This document shows, one piece after another, positions 1 through 5,518 of a stretch of 9,520 bases of DNA. The stretch is from DASTHS01 sp035718085. GTDB taxonomy: Bacteria; Actinomycetota; Acidimicrobiia; Acidimicrobiales; Palsa-688. Under the pieces are notes generated by a model that was not told where the DNA came from, ran no database searches, and worked only from the letters and a program-made list of their open reading frames with translations. Position 1 is the first letter of the stretch, and each line of letters starts with the position of its first letter. The stretch spans positions 1 to 9,520 of the forward strand of contig DASTHS010000291.1 in assembly GCA_035718085.1 (NCBI GenBank), read 5' to 3'. A program made the position numbers and the translations under genes.

Positions 1-498
1 GGGGTGGGTGGCCGCGCGCACCTGGGTGCTGCGCCCGAGGCCGTCGGCGCCCCGCTCGTCGATGCGGGCGGCGAAGGTGGCGCACATGTCGTTCCACCGG
101 GCCCGGGCCTCGGGGTTGCGGTAGCCCGGGCCGGTGTCGACCAGCACCAGGCCGGCCACCCGCTCGGGCCGGGCGGCGGCGAAGCGCAGCGAGAGGTAGC
201 CGCCCATCGAGTGGCCGACGACCACCGCCCGGGGGGCGCCGACGGCGTCGAGCAGGGCGGCCATGTCATCGAGGGTCAGCTCCGGGGTGTACCGGTCGGC
301 GTCGGCGGGCGCGTCACTGCAGCCGTGGCCGCGGACGTCCCAGGTGACGCAGCGGCGCCCAGCTGCGCAGTGCTCGACCACCGCCGCCCAGCTGTGCCGA
401 TCGGCGGAGAAGCCATGGGTGCACAGCAGGGGCACGCCGGGGCCGTCGCCGGTCACCTCGTAGGCGATGGCCACCCCGTCTCGGTCGATCGTCGGCAC
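1..498 (-). CDS. alpha/beta hydrolase, N-terminal 166 residues (runs off the left edge)
   Basis: Reading the minus strand from a GTG at 498 gives an open frame to the window edge. It begins VPTIDRDGVAIAYEVTGDGP and has the classic order of an alpha/beta-hydrolase fold: a first strand pair, the oxyanion-hole motif LLCTHGF (about residues 25-31), WDVRGHGCSDAP, and the nucleophile elbow VVGHSMGGYLSLRFA (Ser about 97), followed by RVAGLVLVDTGPG. The acid and His of the triad would lie beyond position 1. Family members are usually about 260-290 residues, so roughly 100 are missing. This resembles 3-oxoadipate enol-lactonase or haloperoxidase-like hydrolases, but substrate cannot be inferred. The plus-strand open frame over the same bases is a GC-driven shadow. 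The GTG is preferred because a CACGCT hexamer lies exactly six bases upstream, fitting a leaderless start; no Shine-Dalgarno sequence is visible. It is divergent from the DoxX gene at 583. Confidence 0.88.
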   Translation of the reverse strand, partial: MPTIDRDGVAIAYEVTGDGPGVPLLCTHGFSADRHSWAAVVEHCAAGRRCVTWDVRGHGCSDAPADADRYTPELTLDDMAALLDAVGAPRAVVVGHSMGGYLSLRFAAARPERVAGLVLVDTGPGYRNPEARARWNDMCATFAARIDERGADGLGRSTQVRAATHP

Positions 499-504
499 GA
501 CCGC

Positions 505-510
505 AGCGTG
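505..510 (-). promoter_or_regulatory. possible -10 element of the hydrolase gene (leaderless)
   Basis: On the minus strand CACGCT is followed by six bases and then the GTG start at 498. It keeps the A and final T of the actinobacterial TAnnnT -10 at the spacing expected if transcription begins on the start codon. The first T is replaced by C and no -35 is evident, so this is weak on its own. Confidence 0.3.
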
Positions 511-570
511 CCACGCCGCCGGAGTCGCCGCTCCGCCGCTCACCCGGGCGCGCCGCGGGACGGTGGGGCC

Positions 571-576
571 TACGGT
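571..576 (+). promoter_or_regulatory. -10 element TACGGT of the DoxX gene (leaderless)
   Basis: TACGGT matches TAnnnT and is separated by exactly six bases (CGGGCC) from the ATG at 583, so the predicted transcription start coincides with the A of the start codon. There is no Shine-Dalgarno sequence. I saw no convincing -35, which is common at such promoters in actinomycetes. Confidence 0.5.
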
Positions 577-582
577 CGGGCC

Positions 583-1089
583 ATGCCCACCTCTCCGACG
601 GCGGCCTCGCTGCTGCTGCGCCTGGCCCTCGGCCCCACGCTCGCCTACCACGGCTGGAACAAGGTCGCCGGCCCCGGCGGCCTCAAGGGCACGACCGGCT
701 GGTTCGAGGCCCTCGGTCTGCGGCCGGCTGCCGTGCACGCCCGCATGGCCGCCGCAACCGAGCTCGGTGCCGGAGTAGCGCTCACCGTCGGCGTGGCTTC
801 GCCGCTGCCCGAGGCGGCAGCCATCGGCCTCATGGCGGTGGCCGCCCGCACCGACCACCGGGGCAAGGGCTTCTTCGTGTTCAAGGGCGGCTGGGAGTAC
901 ACGGCGGTGGTCGCTGCCGCCGCCACCGCCCTCGCCGCGCTCGGCCCCGGCGCGGCGTCGGTCGACCACCTGGTCGGCCGCGACGGTGGCACCGTCAAGC
1001 GGGCCGTCGGTGCCCTGGGGCTGGGCGTCGGGTCGGCCGCTGCCCTGCTGGCTGCCTCGTACCGCCCGACTCCGTCCGCCGGCGTGTAG
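583..1089 (+). CDS. DoxX-family integral membrane protein (paralogue 1)
   Basis: The 168-residue product begins MPTSPTAASLLLRLALGPTL. It has a first membrane helix ending in YHGWNKVAG, the HG..K motif typical of DoxX proteins, then helices at about 55-72, 75-90 and 106-122 and a fifth hydrophobic stretch at about 138-158. The aromatic GGWEYTAVV motif before the fourth helix is shared with the second DoxX gene of this window (GYEYNATLI at 5876-6631). DoxX proteins are small four-helix membrane proteins. Mycobacterial DoxX has been linked to a membrane oxidoreductase complex with SodA and SseA, but most members are uncharacterised. The open frame continues upstream to position 4 only because it lies antisense to the hydrolase. 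The ATG at 583 is chosen because hydrophobic DoxX sequence starts there, a TACGGT element sits six bases upstream, and family length fits. It probably forms a single-gene unit. Confidence 0.88.
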   Translation: MPTSPTAASLLLRLALGPTLAYHGWNKVAGPGGLKGTTGWFEALGLRPAAVHARMAAATELGAGVALTVGVASPLPEAAAIGLMAVAARTDHRGKGFFVFKGGWEYTAVVAAAATALAALGPGAASVDHLVGRDGGTVKRAVGALGLGVGSAAALLAASYRPTPSAGV

Positions 1090-1217
1090 CTCGCCGCATG
1101 TTCGTCGCAGCCGGCCGCCCTGATCGCCGCCCGTCTCGCCCCCCGCCGCCCGGCGCGGGCGCTCCGCACTTGCGGCCACGCCGACCACTGGGTGCACTCG
1201 GCTTGCGTGACTTCGTG

Positions 1218-1223
1218 TAATCT
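1218..1223 (+). promoter_or_regulatory. -10 element TAATCT of the AbiEi/DUF559 gene
   Basis: TAATCT (TAnnnT) lies in a short AT-richer stretch (about 1201-1223) that stands out from the GC-rich surroundings. The predicted transcription start would be near 1230-1231, where an in-frame GTG (1231) follows the ATG at 1225. The mRNA may therefore be leaderless from GTG 1231. The spacing to that GTG is seven bases rather than the six seen at other genes here. Confidence 0.42.
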
Positions 1224-1224
1224 C

Positions 1225-2190
1225 ATGCTCGTGCGGCCAGCGACTCGCCTCAGCGGGGAGGTGGTGGCACTGGCCAAGGGGCAGCGGGGCCTGGTCACCG
1301 CTGCGCAGCTCGCCGGCATCGGCCTGACGCCCAAGCAGGTGGCGGCCCTGGTGAGCGCCGGGCTCCTCGAGCACCTCGAGCGCAACGTCTACCGCCTCGC
1401 CGGTGCCGTCCCCGGGTACGTGCACGACGCCCTCCGGGCGGTGCTGGCGATCGGTGAGCCCGTGGCCGTGTCGCACGGATCGGCCGCCCGGGTCTGGGGC
1501 TTCGACGAGCTGGGCGAGGGCCTGATCGAGGTCACCCTCCCGCCCGGCCGGCGCACCACCCGCCGGTGCGCCCGGGTGCACCGCCGGGCCCTCCCCCCCG
1601 GCGACGTGGTCGCCTGGAGGGGGCTCCCGGTCACCGCCCCGGCCCGGGTGTTGGCCGACCTGGTGCTCGAGCCTTACGACAGCCGCTTCCTCGGCCGGGT
1701 CGTCGACCACTTCTTCCGGCTGCGGGTGCTCACAGCGCGATCACTCCTCGTCGCCATCGGCGGCCTGTCCTGGCACCCCGGGCACGTCGCCCTCGCCCGC
1801 ATGGCCGACCTGCACCTCGACGGCCTCCGGGTGCGCGGACGACCCCCCGACAGCGACCGTGAGCGTGACGTCGAGCGCATGCTCGTGCGGGCCGCCCTGC
1901 CCGCACCGGTCCGCCAGCACCCGGTCGACTGCGGCGACCACCTGCTCTTCATCGACCTCGCCCTGGTCGACGACCGGGTGGCCATCGAGTACGACGGCTT
2001 CGCCGCCCACAGCGGGCGGTTCGACTTCGACGACGACCGCCGCAAGGCCGACGACCTGACGGCTTTGGGCTGGCGCGTCGTGCTGGTGACCTCGGCCATG
2101 AGCGAGCCCGAGGTGGTGCGCCGGGTGAGCCGGGCGGTCGAGGGCCAGCGGTCGCTCCGCCAGCTGCGGTCAGGCCAGCCGCCGGCGTGA
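1225..2190 (+). CDS. AbiEi-like winged-helix protein fused to a DUF559 (Vsr-like, PD-(D/E)XK) domain
   Basis: The 321-residue product starts with a helix-turn-helix segment (about 10-58: GEVVALAKGQ, LVTAAQLAGIGLTPKQVAAL, LEHLERNVYRL), the pattern of the N-terminal domain of AbiEi antitoxins. A middle region of about 65-200 follows (SHGSAARVWGF, IEVTLPPGRR, GLPVTAPARVLADL). A C-terminal domain of about 210-290 carries ERMLVRAALP, FIDLALVDDRVAIEYDG, DDRRKADDLTALGW and RVVLVTS, as in DUF559/Vsr-like folds. Putative nuclease carboxylates Asp244, Glu255 and Asp257 appear intact, so it may bind or nick DNA. Many actinomycetes carry several such genes of unknown role. No AbiEii nucleotidyltransferase toxin gene is beside it, so it is not a complete type IV toxin-antitoxin pair. 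Possible starts are GTG 1192, ATG 1225 and GTG 1231. I reject 1192 because the promoter-like sequence lies after it; 1225 and 1231 differ by only two residues. Confidence 0.85.
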   Translation: MLVRPATRLSGEVVALAKGQRGLVTAAQLAGIGLTPKQVAALVSAGLLEHLERNVYRLAGAVPGYVHDALRAVLAIGEPVAVSHGSAARVWGFDELGEGLIEVTLPPGRRTTRRCARVHRRALPPGDVVAWRGLPVTAPARVLADLVLEPYDSRFLGRVVDHFFRLRVLTARSLLVAIGGLSWHPGHVALARMADLHLDGLRVRGRPPDSDRERDVERMLVRAALPAPVRQHPVDCGDHLLFIDLALVDDRVAIEYDGFAAHSGRFDFDDDRRKADDLTALGWRVVLVTSAMSEPEVVRRVSRAVEGQRSLRQLRSGQPPA

Positions 2191-2191
2191 C

Positions 2192-2208
2192 CAGGGCGTG
2201 CGGCCCTG
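2192..2208 (+). terminator. small hairpin directly after the AbiEi/DUF559 gene
   Basis: CAGGGC, loop GTGCG and GCCCTG form a perfect 6-bp stem that begins two bases after the stop codon (2188-2190). There is no T-tract. A competing 5-bp pairing, GCCCT (2203-2207) with AGGGC (2214-2218), is also possible. It is a plausible weak terminator only. Confidence 0.3.
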
Positions 2209-2253
2209 AGCCGAGGGCGGCGCGATGACCAATGATGCGCCCTTGCCCGGCGA

Positions 2254-2321
2254 GATACTGCCTGTCTGCGGGAGTATCCGGCGTGGTGGCGCCGGATACT
2301 GCCCGTCTGCGGGAGTATCCG
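2254..2321. repeat. two copies of a 27-bp palindromic unit, 41 bp apart (REP/BIME-like)
   Basis: Copies at 2254-2280 and 2295-2321 differ at one base (T2263 against C2304). Each folds on itself: GATACT pairs with AGTATC; inside that, after one unpaired G, CCTG or CCCG pairs with CGGG around a TCTG loop. The one difference is a T-to-C change that turns a G-U wobble into a G-C pair, so pairing is preserved. The right arm of copy 1 and left arm of copy 2 also form a perfect 11-bp inverted repeat (AGTATCCGGCG at 2273-2283, CGCCGGATACT at 2290-2300, loop TGGTGG). The element sits between two convergent genes, as bacterial REP/BIME elements do. I cannot tell from one window whether it recurs in the genome. 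Confidence 0.8.
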
Positions 2322-2347
2322 TCAGCGGGGTGCCGGGCGAGCCCGGT

Positions 2348-2402
2348 GGGCCGCTGGCGCCGCCCGCCGGGCCGCTGGCGCCGCCCGGCGAGCCGCTGGC
2401 GA
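2348..2402. repeat. 21-bp tandem repeat, about 2.6 copies
   Basis: The unit, GGGCCGCTGGCGCC followed by GCCCGCC, is repeated at 2348-2368 and 2369-2389, with a partial third copy at 2390-2402. The second copy differs near its end and the third begins GAG instead of GGG. It ends at the stop codon of the acyl-CoA dehydrogenase (2404-2406). The GGCGCC cores are self-complementary. The period is a multiple of three, but I see no convincing gene here. Slippage-generated intergenic repeat is the simplest reading. Confidence 0.75.
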
Positions 2403-2403
2403 C

Positions 2404-3684
2404 CTACCGGCGGCGGGCGAAGTACTTCTTGTAGTTCTCGGCGGCCTCGGCGAGCTCGGGCCGGGCGGCGAGCACCGGCTGCATCTTCTTGTACGCCTCC
2501 TCGCGCTTGTAGGGCGCGAACTCGGTGGGGAAGTAGCCCTCGTGGGGCCGGTAGCCCTTCAGCACGCGCCGGGCGACGGTCGAGATGTGCACCTCGTCGA
2601 CCCCGTCGGCGATGCCCATGGTGGGCGCCGAGGCGTACATCGCCTGGATGGGCGTCAGGTCGGTGGTGCCGAGCGATCCGAGGATGTGCAGGGCGTTGAA
2701 GCTGACCTCCCGCAGCACCCGGGCCATGGTGAACTTCACCGTGGCGATCTCGGTGCGCGCCTCCTGGGTGGAGGTGTTGTCGATCTTCCAGGCCGCCTCG
2801 AGCACCAGCAGGCGCAGCATCTTGATCGCCGCATAGCTCTCGGCGATCTTCTCCTGCACCATCTGGTGCTCGCCGATGATCTTGCCGTGGCTCTCGCGGC
2901 TGAGGGCCCGCTCGCACATCATGTCGAAGGCCAGGTTGCACTGGGCCACGGTGCGCATGGCGTGGTGGATGCGGCCGCCGCCCAGGCGGCGCTGGGCGAG
3001 CACCTTGGCGCCGTCTTCGGGGCCGAGCAGGTGGTCGAGGGGTACCCGCACGTCCCGGTAGATGATGTGGTTGTGGTTGCGCGGCTCGGGCTGGATCTCC
3101 ACGCCGGGGGTCGTGCGGGGCACCACGAACATGCCGTTGGTGCACATGACGAAGAGGATGTCCGCCACCCGCCCGGCGGAGGTGAACCACTTCTCGCCGT
3201 TGATGACCCACTCCTCGCCGTCGCGCTGGGCGTAGGTCTTGAACAGGTTGGGGTCGCTGCCGCCCTGCGGCTCGGTCATCGAGTAGGCGGAGAACATCTC
3301 CTGGTTGAGCAGCGGCTCGAGCCACCGCTTCTTCTGCTCCTCGGTGCCGTAGGCGGCGAGCATCTCCATGTTGCCGGTGTCGGGGGCGGCGGCCCCGAAC
3401 ATCTGCGGTGCGGAGGGGTAGCGGCCGATGACCTCGTTGAGCAGGCCGAGCTTGAGCTGCCCGAAGCCGGGTCCGCCGAGCTCGGGGTCGAGGAAGATGG
3501 CCCACAGGCCCTGGTCCCTGACTTCTTGCTGCAGCTCGCGCACGTAGGCCTTGACGACCGGGTCGGGTGAGCGCACGGCGTAGGGGAACACGTACTCGAG
3601 CGGCTCGACCTTCTCCTTGCAGAAGTCGGCCACCCAGTCGAGCTTCTCCTGGAACTCCGGATCGGTCGAGAAGTCCCACGCCAT
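2404..3684 (-). CDS. acyl-CoA dehydrogenase family protein (ACAD10/11-like)
   Basis: This 426-residue flavoprotein should oxidise an acyl-CoA thioester to the trans-2-enoyl-CoA using FAD, passing electrons to ETF in the cytoplasm. The order is canonical: an N-terminal helical domain (about 1-130), the flavin/substrate motif YSMTEPQGGSDP (134-145), WVINGEKWFTSAG (159-171), the middle beta domain, and a C-terminal helical domain with GGGRIHHAMRTVAQCNLAFD (235-254), ALHILGSLGTTDLTP (331-345) and ADGVDEVHISTVARR (359-373). That last motif replaces the YEGT loop bearing the catalytic Glu of medium-chain enzymes and is typical of the ACAD10/11-like branch, so the base is probably another carboxylate in this loop (inference). 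Length is normal. The ATG at 3684 is fixed by GGGGAGG eight bases upstream. It is divergent from the SirB1-like gene. Substrate is unknown; no other beta-oxidation genes are adjacent. Confidence 0.93.
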   Translation of the reverse strand: MAWDFSTDPEFQEKLDWVADFCKEKVEPLEYVFPYAVRSPDPVVKAYVRELQQEVRDQGLWAIFLDPELGGPGFGQLKLGLLNEVIGRYPSAPQMFGAAAPDTGNMEMLAAYGTEEQKKRWLEPLLNQEMFSAYSMTEPQGGSDPNLFKTYAQRDGEEWVINGEKWFTSAGRVADILFVMCTNGMFVVPRTTPGVEIQPEPRNHNHIIYRDVRVPLDHLLGPEDGAKVLAQRRLGGGRIHHAMRTVAQCNLAFDMMCERALSRESHGKIIGEHQMVQEKIAESYAAIKMLRLLVLEAAWKIDNTSTQEARTEIATVKFTMARVLREVSFNALHILGSLGTTDLTPIQAMYASAPTMGIADGVDEVHISTVARRVLKGYRPHEGYFPTEFAPYKREEAYKKMQPVLAARPELAEAAENYKKYFARRR

Positions 3685-3692
3685 GCTGCCAG

Positions 3693-3699
3693 CCTCCCC
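3693..3699 (-). promoter_or_regulatory. ribosome binding site of the acyl-CoA dehydrogenase gene
   Basis: GGGGAGG on the minus strand lies eight bases before the ATG at 3684. It contrasts with several genes of this window that lack any Shine-Dalgarno sequence, and implies a leadered mRNA for this gene. Confidence 0.65.
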
Positions 3700-3708
3700 T
3701 GCGACGCC

Positions 3709-3726
3709 CGTGCAACCGTTTGCGCG
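3709..3726. promoter_or_regulatory. 18-bp imperfect palindrome, candidate LacI/GalR-type operator
   Basis: The sequence CGTGCAACCGTTTGCGCG is an inverted repeat matching at 7 of 9 positions per half, centred on a CG-containing core. GCAA-NNNN-TTGC around a central CG is the hallmark of operators bound by the LacI/GalR family (PurR and CcpA sites have the same design). It lies in the acyl-CoA dehydrogenase leader, just downstream of the putative -10, a position suited to repression. No regulator gene is adjacent. Confidence 0.4.
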
Positions 3727-3738
3727 CGGCGCGGACCG

Positions 3739-3744
3739 ACGGTA
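3739..3744 (-). promoter_or_regulatory. possible -10 element TACCGT of the acyl-CoA dehydrogenase gene
   Basis: TACCGT (TAnnnT) on the minus strand would start transcription near 3732, giving a leader of about 48 bases that contains the palindrome at 3709-3726 and the ribosome binding site. No -35 match was found, so this is tentative. Confidence 0.3.
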
Positions 3745-3771
3745 GCAGCCGCAGGTTGCCGCCGGCCGGGC

Positions 3772-4590
3772 GTGCGTCGATACCCTCCGCCCATCGACGT
3801 CCCCGACCACCTCGACCGCTGGCGGCGCATCGTCGCCCTCCCCGACGACCGGTTGCCGCTCGACGAGGCCGCCCTGCTGATCAGCGCGGCGGCCAACCCC
3901 GGCCTCGACGTGACCGGCCAGCTGGGCCGCCTCGACGACCTGGCGGGCCGGGTGCGGGCCACGGGGGCGGCCGGGGTGTGCGAGGTGCTCTTCGGGGAGC
4001 TCGGGCTGGTGGGCGACACCGAGACCTACGACGACCCGCAGAACAGCTATCTCGACCGGGTGCTCGACCGGGGCCGCGGCATCCCGATCAGCCTGTCGGT
4101 GCTGCTCATCGAGGTCGGCCGCCGCTGCGGGGTGCCCCTGGTGGGGGTGGGGCTGCCCGGCCACTTCGTGGTGCGCGATCCCGCCGAGCCGGAGGAAGTG
4201 ATCGACGCGTTCGGCGGTGGTCGCCGCCTCGACCGGGCCGCCACCGAGGCGCTGGTGCGCCGGGCCGTGGGCCCCGACGCGGCGGTCGGGCCCGAGTTGC
4301 TGGCGCCGGTCGGGCCGCAGGCGGTGCTGGCCCGCATGCTGGTCAACCTCGACGCCAGCTTCGAGCGACGGGGCGACCTGGACGCCCTGGGCTGGGTGAG
4401 CCGCATGCGGGCCGCGTTGCAGGGGGCACCGGCGGGCGACCGGGCGCAGCTGGCCAGCCGCCTCGCCGGCCTCGGCCGCTTCGACCTGGCCGCCACCACG
4501 CTGGAGGAGGTGGCGGCGGCGATCCCCGACCCCCGCGCCCGCCGCCGCATGGTCCGCGAGGCGATCCGCCTACGGGCCCGCCTGAACTGA
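3772..4590 (+). CDS. SirB1 / transglutaminase-like family protein
   Basis: The frame from GTG 3772 encodes 272 residues. The SirB1 signature is clear: DEAALLISAAANPGLDV (31-47), then DPQNSYLDRVLDRGRGIPIS (88-107) running into LSVLLIEVGRRCGVPLVG and GLPGHFVVR (about 127-135), the transglutaminase-like core. A C-terminal helical part (about 180-272: RMLVNLDASFERRGDLDALG, then paired helices) resembles the TPR-like region of these proteins. SirB1 (E. coli YchA-like) proteins are cytoplasmic and of unknown biochemical role. The start is doubtful. The codons 3775-3792 (CGT CGA TAC CCT CCG CCC) are atypical for this gene, and TACCCT in them looks like a -10 element six bases before an in-frame ATC at 3793, from which codon use becomes typical. 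Translation may begin at that ATC. The 3' end overlaps rnz by 21 bp, tail to tail. Confidence 0.87.
   Translation: MRRYPPPIDVPDHLDRWRRIVALPDDRLPLDEAALLISAAANPGLDVTGQLGRLDDLAGRVRATGAAGVCEVLFGELGLVGDTETYDDPQNSYLDRVLDRGRGIPISLSVLLIEVGRRCGVPLVGVGLPGHFVVRDPAEPEEVIDAFGGGRRLDRAATEALVRRAVGPDAAVGPELLAPVGPQAVLARMLVNLDASFERRGDLDALGWVSRMRAALQGAPAGDRAQLASRLAGLGRFDLAATTLEEVAAAIPDPRARRRMVREAIRLRARLN
3781..3786 (+). promoter_or_regulatory. -10 element TACCCT inside the annotated 5' end of the SirB1-like gene
   Basis: TACCCT matches TAnnnT and is followed by six bases (CCGCCC) and then ATC at 3793, the geometry seen at other starts in this window. If it is the promoter, the GTG at 3772 is upstream of the transcript and cannot be the start codon. 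Confidence 0.42.
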
Positions 4591-5487
4591 GCGGGCGCGC
4601 CGTGGGACCGCCACCCGGTCGAGGTCGCGGGCGGCGACCACGTCGGGGAAGACCTCGGCGGCCTGGCGGGCGAACTCGCCCTCGTCGGGGTGGCGTTGGG
4701 AGTAGTGGGTGAGCACCAGCCGGCGGGCGCCAGCGGCGGCGGCCACCTCGCCGGCCTGGCGGGCGGTCAGGTGGCCCCACTCGGCGGCGAGGGCCTCGTC
4801 GCCGTCGAGGAAGGTCGACTCGCAGATCAGCAGGTCGACGCCGCGAGCGAGCTCGACAGCAGCCGCGCACCTCCGGGTGTCCATGACGAACGCCACGCTC
4901 TGGCCGGGGCGGTGGTCGCTCACGTCCTCGACGGTGACGCCGTGCACCGCGCCGTCGTCGAGCAGGCGGCGCACCTCGGCCCCGCCGATCCCGGCGGCGG
5001 CCAGGCGGGCGGGGTCGAGGCTGCGGCCGTCGGGCTCGTCGAGGCGCCAGCCGAGCGCGGGGGTGGTGTGGTCGAGCCACCGGGCCGAGAGTGCGAGCGG
5101 GGGGCCCGGTCGCACGGCCCCTTCCCCGCACGCGGCGACCACCACGTCGAAGGGCCGCCGGCCGACCGGGAGGGCCACCAGCTGGCCGATCGCCCCCGCC
5201 GCCGGGGTGGGGCAGCGCACCTCGACGGGCCGGTGGCGCCCGTCGAGGGCCATGCGGGCCAGCACGCCGGGCAGGCCCAGGCAGTGGTCGCCGTGGGCAT
5301 GGGTGATGCAGACCAGATCGATGCCGGAGCTGGCCACCCCGGCGGCGACCATCTGGCGCTGCGCGCCCTCGCCGGGGTCGAACAGCACCCCCCAGCCGTC
5401 CCAGCGCAGCAGGTAGCCGTTGTGGTTCCGGGCCCGTGTCGGCGCCTGGCTGGCCGTGCCGAGCACCACCAGCTCTCGCCCCGACAT
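4570..5487 (-). CDS. rnz: ribonuclease Z (tRNase Z, short form)
   Basis: The 305-residue metallo-beta-lactamase-fold enzyme matures the 3' end of tRNA precursors by endonucleolytic cleavage in the cytoplasm. Motifs appear in order: ELVVLGTASQAPTRARNHNG (5-24), VLFDPGEGAQRQM (34-46), the zinc motif ITHAHGDHCLGLPG (61-74, His63, His65, Asp67, His68), His140 in LDHTTPALGWR, Asp203 in MDTRRC, GHLTARQAGEVA (238-249), and LVLTHYSQRH (257-266, His261). STFLDGDEALAAEWGH before His239 is also characteristic. Length is normal for the short form. Departures from the commonest bacterial motif are THAHGDH for THLHGDH and MDT for GDT. The ATG at 5487 starts the first beta strand and has CAGACT six bases upstream. 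The long upstream extension of the frame is antisense to the MhuD-like gene. It is divergent from 5519 and overlaps the SirB1-like gene by 21 bp. Confidence 0.93.
   Translation of the reverse strand: MSGRELVVLGTASQAPTRARNHNGYLLRWDGWGVLFDPGEGAQRQMVAAGVASSGIDLVCITHAHGDHCLGLPGVLARMALDGRHRPVEVRCPTPAAGAIGQLVALPVGRRPFDVVVAACGEGAVRPGPPLALSARWLDHTTPALGWRLDEPDGRSLDPARLAAAGIGGAEVRRLLDDGAVHGVTVEDVSDHRPGQSVAFVMDTRRCAAAVELARGVDLLICESTFLDGDEALAAEWGHLTARQAGEVAAAAGARRLVLTHYSQRHPDEGEFARQAAEVFPDVVAARDLDRVAVPRRARSVQAGP
4576..4596. terminator. hairpin at the overlap of the SirB1-like and rnz 3' ends
   Basis: GCCCGC (4576-4581) and GCGGGC (4591-4596) form a perfect 6-bp stem with a nine-base loop that contains the SirB1-like stop codon (4588-4590). 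There is no T-tract. It could slow both convergent transcripts, but such short GC stems are easy to find in this DNA. Confidence 0.3.
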
Positions 5488-5493
5488 GCCCGG

Positions 5494-5499
5494 AGTCTG
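5494..5499 (-). promoter_or_regulatory. possible -10 element of rnz (leaderless)
   Basis: On the minus strand CAGACT is followed by six bases (CCGGGC) and the rnz ATG at 5487. It retains the A and last T of TAnnnT at the leaderless spacing, and there is no Shine-Dalgarno sequence before this ATG. The first T is missing, so support is moderate. Confidence 0.38.
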
Positions 5500-5507
5500 G
5501 TCGAATC

Positions 5508-5513
5508 GGGAGG
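5508..5513 (+). promoter_or_regulatory. ribosome binding site of the MhuD-like gene
   Basis: GGGAGG, continuing as GGAGGTGA (5509-5516), is an excellent match to the 16S rRNA 3' end and lies five bases before GTG 5519. It decides for 5519 over the in-frame GTG at 5513, which overlaps the site itself. Confidence 0.6.
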
Positions 5514-5518
5514 TGACC

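Noticed and set aside
1090..1200. A gene, RNA or strong terminator between the first DoxX gene and the AbiEi-like gene.
   Set aside because: I see only short GC-rich self-complementary runs (around 1149-1161) of the kind found everywhere in this DNA, and no tRNA-like or conserved RNA structure.
1192..1224. Upstream GTG start for the AbiEi/DUF559 protein.
   Set aside because: The extra 11 codons cover the AT-richer promoter-like stretch including TAATCT and have atypical codons, so translation more likely begins at 1225 or 1231.
1225..2190. Complete AbiE type IV toxin-antitoxin or abortive-infection locus.
   Set aside because: No nucleotidyltransferase (AbiEii) gene is present on either side; the neighbours are a DoxX gene and an acyl-CoA dehydrogenase.
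2254..2321. Possible start of a CRISPR array (two near-identical repeats 41 bp apart).
   Set aside because: Only two copies, the 14-bp gap is too short for a spacer and itself forms a hairpin with the repeats, and there are no cas genes.
2225..2434. Small plus-strand open frame (69 codons) with GPLAPP-type repeats.
   Set aside because: It consists of the palindromic and 21-bp repeats and ends inside the antisense of the acyl-CoA dehydrogenase; there is no ribosome binding site or domain.
3691..3696. GAGGCT six bases before the acyl-CoA dehydrogenase ATG as a leaderless -10.
   Set aside because: It is part of the Shine-Dalgarno sequence GGGGAGG; a leadered mRNA is the simpler reading.
1949..3715. 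Long open frame on the minus strand over the acyl-CoA dehydrogenase (588 codons), and a 342-codon plus-strand frame at 2542-3570.
   Set aside because: Both are out-of-frame shadows created by very high GC; their translations are Arg/Ala/Gly/Pro- or His/Val-rich without domains, while the true frame has full family motifs.
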